The translations under genes were made by a program, and so were the position numbers. A stretch of 64,000 nucleotides of DNA from Megalonaias nervosa (Eukaryota; Mollusca; Bivalvia; Unionida; Unionidae). The stretch spans positions 1-64,000 of the forward strand of contig JAECUM010006828.1 in assembly GCA_016617855.1 (NCBI GenBank), read 5' to 3'. A model generated the notes under the pieces. That model did not search any database. It was not told where the DNA came from and worked only from the letters and a program-made list of their open reading frames with translations. Numbering within the stretch: the stretch's first letter is position 1; each line of letters opens with the position of its first letter. Below, one piece after another: positions 36,601 to 51,600 of the stretch.

Positions 36601-39600
36601 TTTTGCAGTTGATAGGTGTTGATTTCAAAACTTTGTTCTATACGATTTATTACTTTTAGTTTTAACACCTGGTTTTGTTTAAACTGTCTGTGGTCAACAT
36701 GTACTTCATGCTCATGTTGGTGTGCCCATTCTCATTGACAAGCCTGGTCATCCCACCAGTCACAAGTGGTTACATTTGCATTGTTTTAATTCTGTCAGGT
36801 AAGTTTCTGTTGTAGGATGAGAGGTATTGAAGTAGCATCCAATTTTCAAATTGATTTACAACTTGTACATCATAGACATCAAGATCCTAACATTAGAACA
36901 AGTATATGGCATTGTAAAAGTATTATATTGGTATTACATCAGAATAATACCCTTGCATAACATGGAATTGACATGGCATCTGTTTATCGATCATTTCTCA
37001 CAATTGTCTGATTTAAACTGGAAATTAAATGTATGGTAATATAGATCAAAGGACATACACTGTATATAATATCTTGGAAGGTCTTTATATACTTATTCAC
37101 TGATTGCTGACTTGAAGACCCTCGATACAGTAGCACTCCACTATACCCCTTCGATCTTTATTAATGGCTAATAAACTTTCCCTGTGCATGTCATGATAGA
37201 GCAGCAGGGCATGCTTCACATTCTGCACTTTTTTCAGGACAATGTCAAGTTTGGATATGTTATATACATAACCTTGAACAAATTAAATAGTCCTTTTATT
37301 TTGTATCAGAATTGCCCAATTTCACATGTAACTTGTGTAAAATAGGGGTTATCTTTGCACAGATTTTGCGGTTTGGTTCATTACAAATGAAATTAAGAAT
37401 ATCGGTCAGAGGATAGAGTGCTGGTTTGGTCCAAACCAGTAACAATATAGCACAAGGGAAGACATGGTTTCTCAACACTCAGTATTTCCAACCTAGTATT
37501 GATTATTTTGGTACCCCTACTTGTGAATTGGGCACTAAAATGAGTTCCACTGGAGCAACAGGGTGTGATTCACCCAGAGTGCTTTTTTTTTGGCATATTG
37601 GCAAAAAGTTTGAAGAGGTTCCATACATATACTGAAAGAATGAAATAGTCCTCTTGTGTAATACCACAGCTGCTTTAGAATTATATGTAAAATAGCATTT
37701 ACATTTTTCATCTAAGATTCCATTTTCAACCTTGTTTTTTTTTATATGCTTTATAAGGCCATATCATTCTTTTTTAGAAGCATAAACAGATTGTTCTAAA
37801 TATGGCATTTGTTGAACATAGAATGTCCAAATACGGCATGGCAAGCCATTGGGCAATGAATTACCATGAGAATCTTGTGTTATCTGTCAAGTCAGACAAA
37901 GTATAGTAAGTGTAAAGATGCCAATATAATTTACCTTGTATAGGCTTAATAACTTTATCCTTAGCCAGACTTCCTGGAAAACAACTCTACATAGTAGATT
38001 TTAACTTCAGTCCTCTTTTTTATTTCCTTTGACAATAGTTTTATTTGCTCCATTACAAGGTATAGGATCACATGGTAACTGTGACCATGGTGAGGCTATG
38101 ACATATATCTTTCCAATCCTACTAGTCTGCAGTTCCAGGGAGTCTAGAACTCCTCATCCTGAAACTCTATTGCAAGCCCTAGTTGATCGTGCAAACTCCC
38201 CCTCCAGCCCATTGTTTTTTTTTCTGATCTAAATAAAGATTACTAAAATTTGAGGATTCTAGACCAGTTTCTTTGGACTCTTTACAAACTAAGGCAACTA
38301 CATACAAAATAAGCTTGGCAGTTTTATTTCACAGAAGCAGTCATTTTTAAAAGTAAATATTTTGGATTTTAATCCATTAAAATTCTTTTGTAACAGACCT
38401 GAAATCGGATGAGGGGGAAAGGAAAACAGAGACAGAGCTAGATAAATATTGGCAGGCTGTGAGAGACAATCCCACGGACTTCACTGGGTGGACTTACCTA
38501 TTACAGTATGTAGAACAAGAGGTATGTAAAGTTTTATACCATGCCACAAATGTGTTACTACCCCAGCACAATGGAATGGTTCCTCCCTGCCCCCTGCAAG
38601 TCTTCTGTCCGTTTGGCTCCTCCCTTGTGTACTTACAGTGGCCTATTCTCTTCACCTATACAAAACTGAAACTTGTCAGTAAAACTTTTTTTACTTCATT
38701 ATGTTTAATTCTTGAATTGCCATTGCTTCTATAGTGACACACGTCAGCTTAGGTACTGATGGAGCCAAGGATAACTTTACAGCTATCAACTTGGGAATAT
38801 GGGCCAATGTTTTTCTTTTTCTTTTATAATAGACTGATTTAATGTAGTAATACCATGCTTGTATAAAAGTTACAACTACCTCATGCTGATGATTTTTTCA
38901 TAAAACCTTTACGAGGATGATATGAAAGGCCATTTTGTTTTCATTTTTTGTATACGAAGTTCAAATTTTGGCACAGTTACTTAGAAATGTTTCATTGGTT
39001 ATTGAATGTCTTGAAGTTGCTGTTGGTGATATTTGTGATCAGTTTTTGCTTTACACAATATGAGAATGATGGACACTTCATGCTGCATTTCATCTTTCAG
39101 ACACTCTTTACAGGGGTTGACTAACACAGATTTTTCCATTGGCCAGCACTGCCAGCTCATATGGAAATTAACTTTAAAATTAATATATAATGACATCAGA
39201 AAATTTAATTGGTCTTGTAACTATAAGTTTTAATTGGCCCTTTTCAGAAAGCCAATATCTGGCAAGCCAGTGACTAAAGTGATCCCAATTTATATTGTCC
39301 TTGTTTACTTCATTTATATCAGTGCTAATGAGCGTTTCTGAAATTATTGATAGTAGGTGGTGTCTTTCTCTTCATCCTCAGAAATTTTCTATCATTTGCT
39401 AGGCAAGTGAAGCTGGAAAATTGAGTATTTGCATCAGACTTCGTTGTTCCTTTTGTCCGCAGTTTATAGTTTGATGACTCCTGAATAATGATAATTTCAG
39501 TGTCTAGGGCACTGGTTGCCAACATCAAGTTACAACCTAAATTAGGGTGGGGGTGAGGTGGCATCAGAAGAATATATTTAAATCGTATAATAATCCTGAG

Positions 39601-42600
39601 TGTTGGGAGGTCTGTTGGTGACCAGGTTAGAGTTGCAACAAAAAAAGAAAGGTTTGGGAATCACTGGTCGAGAGCAGAACCAAAAGAGATATGAAGATTC
39701 CTTCATTTTGCAGGTTTGCAGCAAGTGGAGTTTTGCATCCTATTTGAGCTGCCAGATAACTCCAAACATACACTTGTACCATTCCAAGATTATCCAAATG
39801 TACACTTGTACCATTCCAAGACTATCAGGGCTGGAACTTAGAGGAATCACGGTACTAATTCAGTTTCCATAGTAAACCTATGCAAACACCATGATATTAA
39901 AAATTCAATAACTTAAAATTTCTGAGTGCCCATGATCAAATCTATATTTATCAGTATAGATGAACCCTGGTTGTCAGCTTCTGTGTAGAGGAAAGGATAT
40001 GAGCCGCAGCATTTTCTGGACCTGCATGTGTTTGAAACTTGTGCTTTCAATTCCACACCAAAGAGTCAGGTGCTAATTTTAGTAATGAGTGTTCCAAACT
40101 CAAGACTGTTAAAGGACTGAAATTCCATTGATAAAACAATGTCCTTTTTTTCACTTACAACTAGGATAAACTCGTAAAGGACTCTTTTACCTAAACATAA
40201 CTTACATTATTAACCAATCCTGGCCACCCAAACCCATATATACTGTATTTAATGTTCACCCAAATCCAGGCTGGTTACCATTTTTCCATACCATTAGTAC
40301 CGTGTGTCCTAGAGATAGCTCCATTTTTATTTCCTCTTGTGCCCAATCTTGCACACACTAGAGTCTCAACTTGTTGATATATGGTAGAGAATTCCATGTC
40401 ATAAAATGTGTTATGCTGAAAAATGTAAATGTTTCCAGCAATGATAAATAAAACATAAAACTAGTGCTTATGTCATATACAGTCCACACTACAGAGACAA
40501 CATTTATGAATATTGAATTTATCAGTAGGAAAGTGTTAACAATGTTTATCATGTCTGCAGTGAGGGTGTTGCAGTTAATTTCATTCAATATACTGATTTT
40601 TATTATGAATGGTTGTTGGAGTTTAGTCTACTGAGAAATTGTACCCATTTGAAATCTTACAATGATCTCTGAGAATAAAATAAATTGTCCAGTTATCTAT
40701 CGCTGTTTCTGAAATGTAACAATCGTGTCCCGAGTGTTGTTCCACAAGATCTTGAGCATATTTGACCTTGTGAGGAAAGTAAATTTGCTGACCCAATTAA
40801 TGAAATAAGTTGTGAAAAGATGACACTAGTGAACTTTCTGACAGAATTTTTATTTTGTAAATCTGGTGTTAGAATGTTAGATCTCAGAATCTTATACAGT
40901 ATTGGCAGCAACTGAAAAAATAGCTCACATTGTCTGCTCCAGACTGTTTTTATGAGATCTATAAGGGGCAAATTTAAGATTTTCAGTTTTCTGACTGCCT
41001 AACCCTCAGCATTAATAATTTTTGCAGTTTATTTTTATATTTCCTCTTGTCTACATTAAAAGATTAATGCTATAAAAAAACCCCATTAAAAGATGAATAT
41101 TATACACCAAAATTGGCCATATAACTGTGTACTTTTTGTAGAGAAGTTTAAAATAGTGATGGTAGTAAGTAGATTCTTTTTTAGAACAAGTCCTCAGTAT
41201 TCAACAGATTTGTTTACTCCTCTACAGTGTATCCCCTAGAGGTGAAAGACTGAGAGCCAGCAATCCCCTTGGTGTCAGAATTGGGTCACACTGAGTATAA
41301 AACAAACTTTGGCATCAAAACTGGGGGTCATTAAAATTATGGGGGTTCCTGAAGCACAAATGAGGGTTAAGGGCAATTTGAGTTTCCTCTGACCCTTGCC
41401 ACCCCATTTTTGATATTTGGACATTTATGTTGGGGTGTAGGGTCAGAGTCCATTGCCTATTGAAAAGTTGGAATTCACCGACACCATTTGTTGTCAGCCT
41501 AGGGTAGCTGCATACTAGCCGGCCTAGCAAACTTTAAGGACCATTCATCGAGATATACCTGCATGAAATTGATAGTAATATGATTTATTTTCTCAGAAAT
41601 AGTGAATGTAGCATTTGTTTTATCTTTAATTCGCTGAAAGACTAGCCGAACCTATAATGTTGATGAAATTTGAACTGGAGCTTGCCATTTGCATTCCATG
41701 TCACATGACTACACAAATCTTGCAACCTACATGTTGATGACTTCAGAGTTCAAATAGTCACATGACATCGACAATATACAGTCACCCATTTTGTAATTTT
41801 GCTGACTTGACCATCTCTAGCATTCCTTTCAAGTTGGGCTTCTCTTATGTGCATCTTGTATATTTACTTTCAGGATAATGCTTTTATTGAACTCTGTTAC
41901 ATACATGCTGAAAACTTCATGCAGGAAGAACCATCATTTCTTGGTTCTCTTTTGGCTAAATGTCCATTTACAACCAGTTATTGATGAATAAGCTCATTTG
42001 TAACTTTAACATACAGAATGGATGTAACCAACTCTAACATGTTGTGTGCTTAATTTGCAAGTGGCTACAGCTATTACAGCTCTCTCCTGTTATAATGCGC
42101 GTCACTATAACTCAATTCTGGATATACCTTGATAACACTGTGAACTACAAAATCAAAATTAGAAATGTTTTAAGGTCATGTTTTAACTCTAATTAGCCAC
42201 TGTTGTATTCAGGCAAAGTTAGATATTGTACTGCCAATACCTGAAATTACACATGCATTTAATAAGCCATAAGTGTCATTGGACCGTATCAATTATTGTA
42301 TTTTGCTAAAGTACACAGGACTGCCTAATTGCCCTTTAGCACTTACGCCACTCCAGCAGATCATTGAATTTATCATTGGAAACACAGCTCACTGATTATA
42401 CAGAAGACCAGCTTATTGTCAATCACAGTTTATTGACATGTGGAAACAAATCATAGAAAGGATTAGCGGCAGAATGTCTTTTGAACTTGCCGCAGCTTTT
42501 TGTAATCTGTTGTAGTTCAGCCCTGGAGAGAAGTTCATTTGCATAATGTTTAGTGAATAAGGTCTGTTCAAACAAGTGTGTGTTACTTTCCAGTGAAATC

Positions 42601-45600
42601 GGATTTAATTGTGAGTTTAGTCTTCTCAACATTTACAAGTGAATTAAGACATTTGATCTCACGGTGGAAATGTTCAGGAAAAGGAAAGATTATTTTGTCC
42701 ATAGGGTTGTGATTTTAAGGGATTCATAGAGTAGGATATTGAAAAGGCTAAAGCAGTGCTACAGGGACATTTTAATTCGTTTGATGATGTTCAGCACTGG
42801 ATTAAAATATCTGAAGACTACCACACTGTTGAAAGCAAGACTGATGCTGACATTGTCCAGCAAGAGAAAATTTAGATCCCGATCAACCGGAAGTAGGATC
42901 TACTATTGAGAGTGACCAGGAAGACCTGCTGGAAACACCAAATGCTGTTTCTGAATTCATACTAGCTTTCGAGAAAAGACTAATGTGGCTAAACCTGTAA
43001 CATTGAGCCATTGAAAATTTTGCAGCTGAGAAATATCCACCTCTCCCTCGATAACTCATGCACATCGGGGTCCAAAAACAGACCGCACTATAAGCAAGGG
43101 TGCGAGTTACCGAGGGACATCCCAAAAATCCACTAGACAAAAGACATCCAGAGAACTGCAGGGTGGGGGGGGGAACTGGGCTGTTTAATGACTGAATCCT
43201 TGTTTTATAATCGCGTCTAGAATAATTGTCAGTAAAGTGCTTCTTCTGATGAAGTTGTTCATTATTCTGTATAAATCACATTTATTTTCAAAATGTCCAA
43301 CATCTGAAAGATTGATAGCATGATTCCAACCGGTTTCAACAAGCAACACGGTACGCGAAAAATTCATGTATTACGTCACGTCCTTTTGTGTTTGTTGATT
43401 AATCTGGTTCCCGGATTGGTGTGCAATAGTTTTTCCGAAACAAGGAATTTACGAAGCAGGAAACCAGACTAACTGTTGATTCACTACCGAACAAGATTAC
43501 TTTTTATATAAAAAAAAAAGAACGAAACCGCAACATTTCGTGAGACAATTGTCTGTGTTGAAACTCAATTTTTGAATTGTTCAATTAGTAAAATATTGAT
43601 ACCGTGATTTCATTGCAAGTAACAGTGAAACTTCTTATCATCCTTGAGAATATCTCTACGTGTGAATTCAGAAATTCTCTGAAACTTGTTTTCCCCACAA
43701 TGGTCAATATCTGTGAAACAAAGCTCTTTATTTTACGAAGTACTCATTTCGCATGGTTGCCTTGCTATCTTTAATCACAGTTATGATTGAGTAGGGTAAT
43801 TTAAGGTAGTTAATTGATTACGTACACAATAACATTTATAACAGTGTTAGATTGATCAAATGAAATAAGTTACCCAACATACGACCGGAGCCGCTGGTTC
43901 TTAAGCATGTAGGATTTGTATGCCTTTTAACTTTTTTGTTTATTCCACCTCCTTTATTCGATTCAAAAGACGTAATTAACGTTATAATAGAAAAGGAGGC
44001 CTGCTTTTTATTTAGTGCAACAATACAACAAATGTTTCCGCTAGTCTGATTTCAAAACATGGTCGGCACTTAATTAGGTTCTCAGAGAAACGCTTGCAGA
44101 CATAGCTGTTACGGTAGATTGAGACATTTTACGTTTAGTTACACGAGGACACATTGCATTTATGATGATTACACTTAAAAGGAACTAAAACATAGATCTA
44201 GAACACAAATTTCAATTGATGCAAAAAATTATTTAATTGGTATTTATTTATCAAAGTACTGCCTCCACTAGGCGTAAGTGACATTTTCATCGGTCAAAAT
44301 TTGCTTGAGTATCGTTAATTAAGGTGTACTAAGAATGTCATTTGGAAAGAAGATGAAAAAAAAATTATGACTTCTTTTTAAGTTGATATTTTACAATGTT
44401 GATTGGAATTTCCAGGTCCTATCTACTGTTTTCGATGATAAAATGAGCGATATATCAGTTTCACGATTTTCTTCAAGTTCAACAAATAGGAATAAATTTT
44501 TTGGTATTTTCTGGTTTCAAAAATGGGATCCACGCCTGACCCCATGTTATAAGCGAGTTCGCGAGTTGTCGAGGGAGTGGTGTAATTTGATCTTTAAAAA
44601 AAACAAAGAAGGATAGGTTTTGTTTTTTTTAAATCTTAAATCGCGTAATGCTTCCAGTAGGAACTGCACATCATTTGAGTGGATACTGTTTATCCTATTT
44701 GGATTAATACTTTTTGTGAACAAGCATGTTTGTTTTGTACATCATTGGATTTTAAACTGATTACATGCATGCAAATTTGTCTTTTTTTACTGTTATTCTG
44801 TGTTCTGGAATTGCTAAAAGCATGCTGCACAGTCGTTATTCATCATATGTAACTGATTTGAAGTGAAAATGAGATTTTATTGATTAAAAAATGCCATGAC
44901 ATTACTTAGAGCACTTATTACAGATCGATGTTTATTTAATTGCAAAACGGGTGTAGAAGTGGTAAATATGTGATTTTGACCTCCTGATTAAAAAGGAATA
45001 ATGGTGCTAACAACAGGCTGCATAGGCCTGAAGAGGAGCCCAAATTTAATCATTTCTTTTGGAAGTGATTACAACATTTTTAATCACTTTAAACTTGATT
45101 CAGCTGTATAGAGTTTATTGTCCCGCCCCATTCCAGAATAATTTAATGTATAAAGACGATTGTTGTAGTAGTATTTGTTCTGTATGTTATTAACAGACAA
45201 TAGTTGTAAAGAGCATTCTGATTAGTCAAAAGTTTCTGTGGAGTCAATGAATCTCCGCATACCAGAAATGGATGGAAATAAGCATGCTTGCCAAACATTC
45301 ATCTTGAATTGACGATAGAGAAAATGACTCCACAAATTTGGATAAAGGTTTGAAAATGGGTGGAAATAGGAAGTGTCTTGAATGCCGAGTTAATGAGAAC
45401 ATCTGTAAGGGCTGACCCATTTAAACATACATGGCACCCAGGGAAGGCAGTTTTTTAAAACTATATGCCAGGGTACATTGATTTCAAAGAATTCATATTA
45501 AAATGTTAAGAAAAATCTAAATTGCATCTATGGGTGAGTACCCTACATTAAAAGTGCCTTTCCTGGGTCCCAGGTATGTTTTACTGGAACAGCCCTAAGA

Positions 45601-48600
45601 AAACTCAGTGCCAAAGGACGAGCATTTTGTGATCTTTGCTATAAAAATTTAAGTTACTGTTGCCAACTCCAGTAGCATCTAACATGTTAAATCAGAAGGA
45701 GTTGGACCAGTATGATTTGGATGTTTAAAGATTCCAAACTGATTCCCTTCCAGAAATTAAAAAAGCAACAATGTAAAGATGACTTGTGTTAAAGTGACGT
45801 TGTTGCCAGATATCCATCTCAGAGTGATTGTGTGCTACTTTTGGATTTTTAATGTAGCTTTAGCAGTTTTAGTCATATTACTATGATGTTTGCAGTGTGG
45901 CAGTGTATATTGATGTCTAGGACAGGGGCATGATGCCACAGACATCTAGCATCATGACCCACCCAGTCACATTATCCTGACACCAGGCTGACCAGTCCTA
46001 ACACTAACCTCTTAATGCGAGTGTCAAGTGAGGCAACTGCTAGCTCCATTTATAATAGTCTTTGGTATGACTTGGCTGGGGTTTGAACCTGCAACCTGCT
46101 GCATCCAAGGCAGATGCTCTAACCACTTACGCCACCAGAGTGGTCTGCCCAGGGTGATTGTAATTTTTATTCAGTTGCCTGATGATTGTGAGCTTCCTCA
46201 TGTTCAAGGGAACCTCTGCATTCCATAATCAGATAATGCCTCTGCATAAACAGTGTTTTAATTGAGATGGTGATAGTTGCAAGAATGACATGGCTCTGCA
46301 GTGTTATTTACTTGCTAATTAAGATCCCACACTGTATGATTATCTTTAGGTTCAGGGTTAGAGTTTGATCATAAGGTACCAGCTAAGAGTCACACAGTTT
46401 TGGCTGAAACCAGTGCAGTGTTACATAAAATATTTGTCCTCTAATGAAATTAGGGGGCATGCTTTGTAAATTTTGTGAAACTTAATGCATGACTTTCTTT
46501 AAAAAAAAACATGAAAGCATTTTCAAAAAGTTGCCGATGGCCTTACGTAGCAACCATGGTCCTAATATTTGATAATTTTTATTATTTCAGGACCAGATAG
46601 AGGCTGCTCGGGAAGCTTATGATGCTTTCTTCAGTCACTATCCTTATTGCTATGGATACTGGAAGAAATATGCAGATATGGAGAAAAGGCACAGTAATTT
46701 GGAAAAAAGTATTGAGGTATTGAAGAAACTTTATAAATTTAAGGATGAATTTTTTTGTGCCATTGCTTAAAATAGGTGTGTAACCATAATAGGATATTCA
46801 TTGAAATAAAGCATGTGTTGTAGTTATTTTTTAATGGGTATACATGTGAACCTCCTGAAATTATATGCTCTTCTATGGAAAAATTATACCCACCTTTATT
46901 TATTTTCCTCACAGAAATGCCATAAATTCAAGACTTGTAAGTCTTTGTTTCAGCCATTTCTTCTCACATTGTATATTCTTTGTAAAGTATTTTTATGCGT
47001 ACACACACTCACAAGCCACATGTTAGGAGGGGGTTTTGTATTAAAGTAGGTTCATCCATCATGACACATTCTATTCTATCCATTAAAATGCTTTTAAAAT
47101 AATGGACAATATAATACAGATCCTAGGATTGTTGAGGTTGATGATTTTAAAGGTGATTCACTCTGTCATACCCACCTGGATGGCTACTGTGGTGTGCCCT
47201 TGGGCAAGACACTGTACTTACCTTGGCACAATGTAACTATATTTTGTTGATGTGAAACGTTGAATCAAACTCATTGATCAAGTTTTGCCGTTGAATCAAG
47301 TATTTTTCCCCACTTATCAGTTTTTGCAGATTTGAACCAAATTATGAGGTTAATACTGAAGGAGTATTGCAGTATGTTACAACATTTTATGAATGCATTA
47401 ATTCTTGCAGTTTTCAGTATATTGCTGTAGAACTTGAGTCATGTTATGTTCATTATCAAAAGATATACATGTAAACCAATCATTGTAGTGGCACTATTTT
47501 TAAAGGAGTTCTGCACTTTTTTGGCCGTAGACTAGTGTTTATCATGAGGTTAAGGGTATGTTGCAGGAACAGCAGGTGTATATTTACATGAACACATTTC
47601 TCAACATCCCACTAGATTCTTTTGAAGAAGGCTGATTTAAATCAGTGATATTTAGTTGCTCCTTAACAAGTTTGGTCAAGAATTGTTTTATTTAGGTATC
47701 ATTAAGTACAGAGACAAAGGTAAAATATCAAAGTCCTTGTTCATTTTGGGCTTGTGAATAAGCATCCTTGCATCTTTTGTTTCCATATAAAATTTTCAGC
47801 TTTGGTGCATTTTTAGCAACATTTCAGAACCATGCATGCTTTAGTTCATTGACAAAGTATTTGCATAGTTGCATATTTATTGTCATAACCTTGTTAGGTT
47901 TTTTCCTCTTCCTTCAGTAAACAATGGAATTGAAAATTTATCAATTGCAGCAAAATTGAGAAACAAAAATCTTAAAGAGACTTATATTCACATTAATGGT
48001 AACAGATTAAAATACAGATTAGATCGGAAGGGAACAGGCAATTTGCATCACAATTCATGTAGTACTGAAAGGAATGACAATCATTTACAGTATGCTGTTA
48101 ACAATGTAGGAGGGATGTAGGATCATGTACATTTTTTTCTTACAGAAGTTAAATTGTGAACTGCTTTTGTTCGCTTTCACAGACAATTGTAAAGAGCATA
48201 CATTTGGGAAAAAGTACTTTGAAATCAAGCACATGTACTTTGCTTTGTTCCATTGTCATTAAACAAGGATTTGGTATAAGAAAATATCGGAGCATGTCAC
48301 CAATCCAGTAAAAGTGGTTAATTTTGGCCAATTGTATTAACTTGTTTTGCCATATTGTTCAGTATGAATTAAAATGATCTTGACTTACTGATGTATTTGA
48401 AAGCTACATCTTTAAATTGGTTTTATTGGCTGTTACAAGATGTGACCAGCTATCAAAATGACAGGTGACTTGCTAAAGTATTTGAAAGGTATGTATCTGT
48501 GGTGATTGTGCCAATGTTGTTCAGAACATGGTATGGCCAGCTGTTGAAATGCCTGGGGACTTGGTAATCATTTGAATGTGATTTTAGTTCTGCTTCTGAG

Positions 48601-51600
48601 ATTGTCCATCCATCATTGAGCACAAATTTGTTATCGGTATTCCTAAACTACTTTGAAGATTGCCAGGAAACTTTCTCTCTCTATCTGTCTCTCTCACACA
48701 CATGCGCACCTGCACATGCACGTGAATGATATGGTTGGACCTAAATGAAAAGGGTGCTACTTGGAGAGCCATTGTTATCTCCATTTCTCCTGAATGGATG
48801 GTCGTATCAATTCGGGGTTTGCATTAAAAGACTTCACATAAGGTCTAGTTGGTCCTAAAAGAATATGGTGCTGATGCAAGGTGCAATATAGCCACCATGA
48901 CAGACTTATTGAAAATCTTGCTATCACTACTTTTCCTGAAGGGATGGTCAGATTATCATTGGGTTTTCACCAAAAGACATCTTATGCTGTCTTGTTGGTG
49001 CTAAATGAAAACTTTACTGATCTGTGTCCAATATGACTGCCACAGTGCCAAACTTCAAGATCTTGTTATTGCTACTCCTACTACATGGATTGTCAGATCA
49101 ACATGAATTTCCACTGTTAGATTTCTTCAAAAAAAATGTCTCTATTTGAACAGAAAGTCATATTGATATGGGCTTTTTTCACCAGACGACTTCTTGAGTT
49201 GTCCAGTTTGTATTGAAAATGGTGCCTATCTTATGTCCAATATAGCTGTCACAGCTAGCATCTTGGAAAACTTGTTATTACTATTCCTCCTCAATGGAAA
49301 GTTCTATCTTGAAAACATTGTTATCTCTATTCCTCTCCAAATGGTTGTCTATATCAAAATGGGGTTGTCACCAATCTGCCTCTTACGATACTTAGTTGAT
49401 CTTGAATGATAATGGTGCAAGTGATACATCCAATATAGTTGTCACTATTCCTCAAGAATGGATGGGGCCCAATACAAAAGTATGCATGGTTTTGCTAACC
49501 TTGAAAAAAAAACGTTTCTGTTTTTGTCCTGAAGGATTTAAATGAAGCATAAACTAGATAACAAGTGTCATTTGCATCCTGAATTTAACTTCAATCATAG
49601 TTACATCCTTTTGTTAATGTTTTTCTTCGAATTTTTTTCTCTTTTTCTTTTTTTAAATTCTCTCTGGGCCCCCCCCCCCCAAGCAGCAGGGAAAAAAAGC
49701 ATCTGTTGGGTAAGCAGAACCACATATACTTTTTTATTTGGCCTGATCATTATGATGTGGGCTTTTCATCAGGTCCTAAATGAAAATGGTGCCAGTCATA
49801 CATCCAGTATGACTGCAACAATGACAGTCTTCAAAAACTACTTGTTACTACTCCCTGTGAATGAATGATCATAATAACATGGGGTTTCCACCAAAAGACT
49901 GTTAATGATGTATGCTTTGTTGTAAATGGAAATTGTGCCAAGCTGACATCCAATATGTGCACCACAGCAGCTAATTTGAAAATCTTGTTATTGTTGAAGA
50001 ATACCAGAGATGGTTTAATCCATGGGCAGCAACATACGGCATGTGTGCCACAAGGTGGCACATTGAGAGGTTTGGTGTGGCATGTGAAGGGCAGCCAAAA
50101 TCTTATTTTAACAGTGTTACTCTCCTACTGGTGGCACACATTCGTTCATTTTGTAATTAATCTGGAAAAAAGTGGCATGCTATGTAAAATAGGTTGCTGA
50201 CCCCAGGTTTAAACACAAGTTAAAAGGAGGAAATGGTCCTTTTTTTGAAATCCAGGAAATCCTTTGAGCCATACTCAGACCATGCTCTTCAACTACAGGT
50301 TTTTATACTCCCATAAGGATATATTATATTGTGATGTTGTATTTCAGTCCATTTGTCTGTTAACAAGTTTTGTTTCCACACAATAGCTAAAGTTGTACAC
50401 CATCTACAACTGCCAAACTTTGTGGATGGTTTGTACATAGATTATGAGAACTCCATTGATTTTGAGGTGAATGGTCAGTCACAAGGCCCGAAAAAGAAAA
50501 TTTGTTTCTGCACAGTAACTTGAATTCTGCTTAATCTGCAATTACCAAACTGTGTAGATGGCTTGCACTTGGGTTATAAGGAAGAACCTAAATTATTTCA
50601 GGGGTCGGAAGTTCAGAGGTCAAGGTCACTGAAAGAATAAAAGTGGTTTCTGTGCAGTAGCATTATTTCAATCTTGTATCTGGACAAAACTGAATTGATT
50701 GCGCTTTGGGCAAGGAAGAAACTTGTCAATTTGGGGCTTGCAAGGTAAAAGGCCAGTGTCGTTATGACTGAAAGATGACAGGTGGTTTATGACTGAAAGA
50801 TGACAAGTGGTTTGTGCACAGAAATTTCAGTGATGAACATAGGGCTGAAATGGGTAGATGTATAATGTGCTGTTCATGGTGCTCATGTTTTTTTTTGGTG
50901 GAGGGGTTGTATGCTAAACACAACTTTTGTTGCTATGTCTTTTTTTTGTCTTGCATATAAAAAATGAATAGAACAAACTGCATAGAACCAGATCTTTAAT
51001 TGCATAATGTGCTGGTGGAGCCGTGTCAGTGCAGTTTGTTAGGACTTGTCAATAAAAGAAACAACACAGACCCTGATCTACCTGTGCACAATTAATTGAC
51101 AGATCAGGGTCTGTGTTTTTGTAGTTGTATCAGACTTTTTTGTAAGTATACCCATTATGATCTGTGCAGTGTTGATCAGGCTTAACCCAGGGTTTTGTCA
51201 ACAAGGTTAAAGACTATCTCATAATCAGGATATGGCTTCATGGAAAATCTTAAAAATCATTATAGTTTACTCCACTTAGGATTTTAACTAAAAGTTGTAA
51301 TATCTAGTTTTCCCTTAGTGAAAATGGTACTGATCAATAATGCAAAATTGCCACTATGGATGCAATCTTGAAAATCTTGTTGGTACTGTGTGGAAAGTCC
51401 CGTTGACATAGGTTTTTCATCAGAAAACTTAATACAATGCCTAGTTGGTCCTAAATGAAAATTGTGCTGCTTTGATCTCCAATATGACCACGATGGTGGC
51501 CATCTTGAAAATCTTGTTAATGCTACTTCTCTTGGATGGAGGGTCCAGTTGACAACTTATATTCACCCACAGACTTGTTATAATATTAGTTGGTCCTTAA

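Larger units (their letters stand above)
28395..38396. other. PRPF39 intron 1 (about 10 kb)
   Basis: No host exon recognised. Contains a tRNA-like fragment, a foldback element, a THAP remnant, an acidic coding-like fragment, a decayed hAT element and a 1.7-kb Tigger-like element. 36520-38396 shows nothing I can identify. Confidence 0.6.
38522..46590. other. PRPF39 intron 2 (about 8 kb)
   Basis: Contains a short 31-bp duplication (39752-39822), a repeat shared with 60640-60800 (41225-41400), a Tigger transposase remnant, a Tigger-like end repeat, a TAA-flanked MITE and a family A SINE. 38760-41220 otherwise holds nothing I recognise. Confidence 0.6.

Noticed and set aside
36680..36790. Minus-strand peptide [16 protein letters not shown] resembling the N-terminus of inward-rectifier potassium channels
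   Set aside because: Only about 12 residues agree with the family and the sequence after it does not continue into the expected channel motif; chance is likely.
37120..37160. Another CAGTAGCACTCC Tigger-like end
   Set aside because: Only a short partial match at one side with no partner end.
47921..48120. Possible cassette exon in PRPF39 intron 3 after TTCCTTCAG
   Set aside because: No match to PRPF39, stop codon in frame, weak donor, and exons 3 and 4 already join in phase 0 at the conserved position.
49542..50200. Two plus-strand ORFs of 108 and 111 codons
   Set aside because: They coincide with family D modules and homopolymer runs; similar leucine-rich peptides arise from the same repeat elsewhere.
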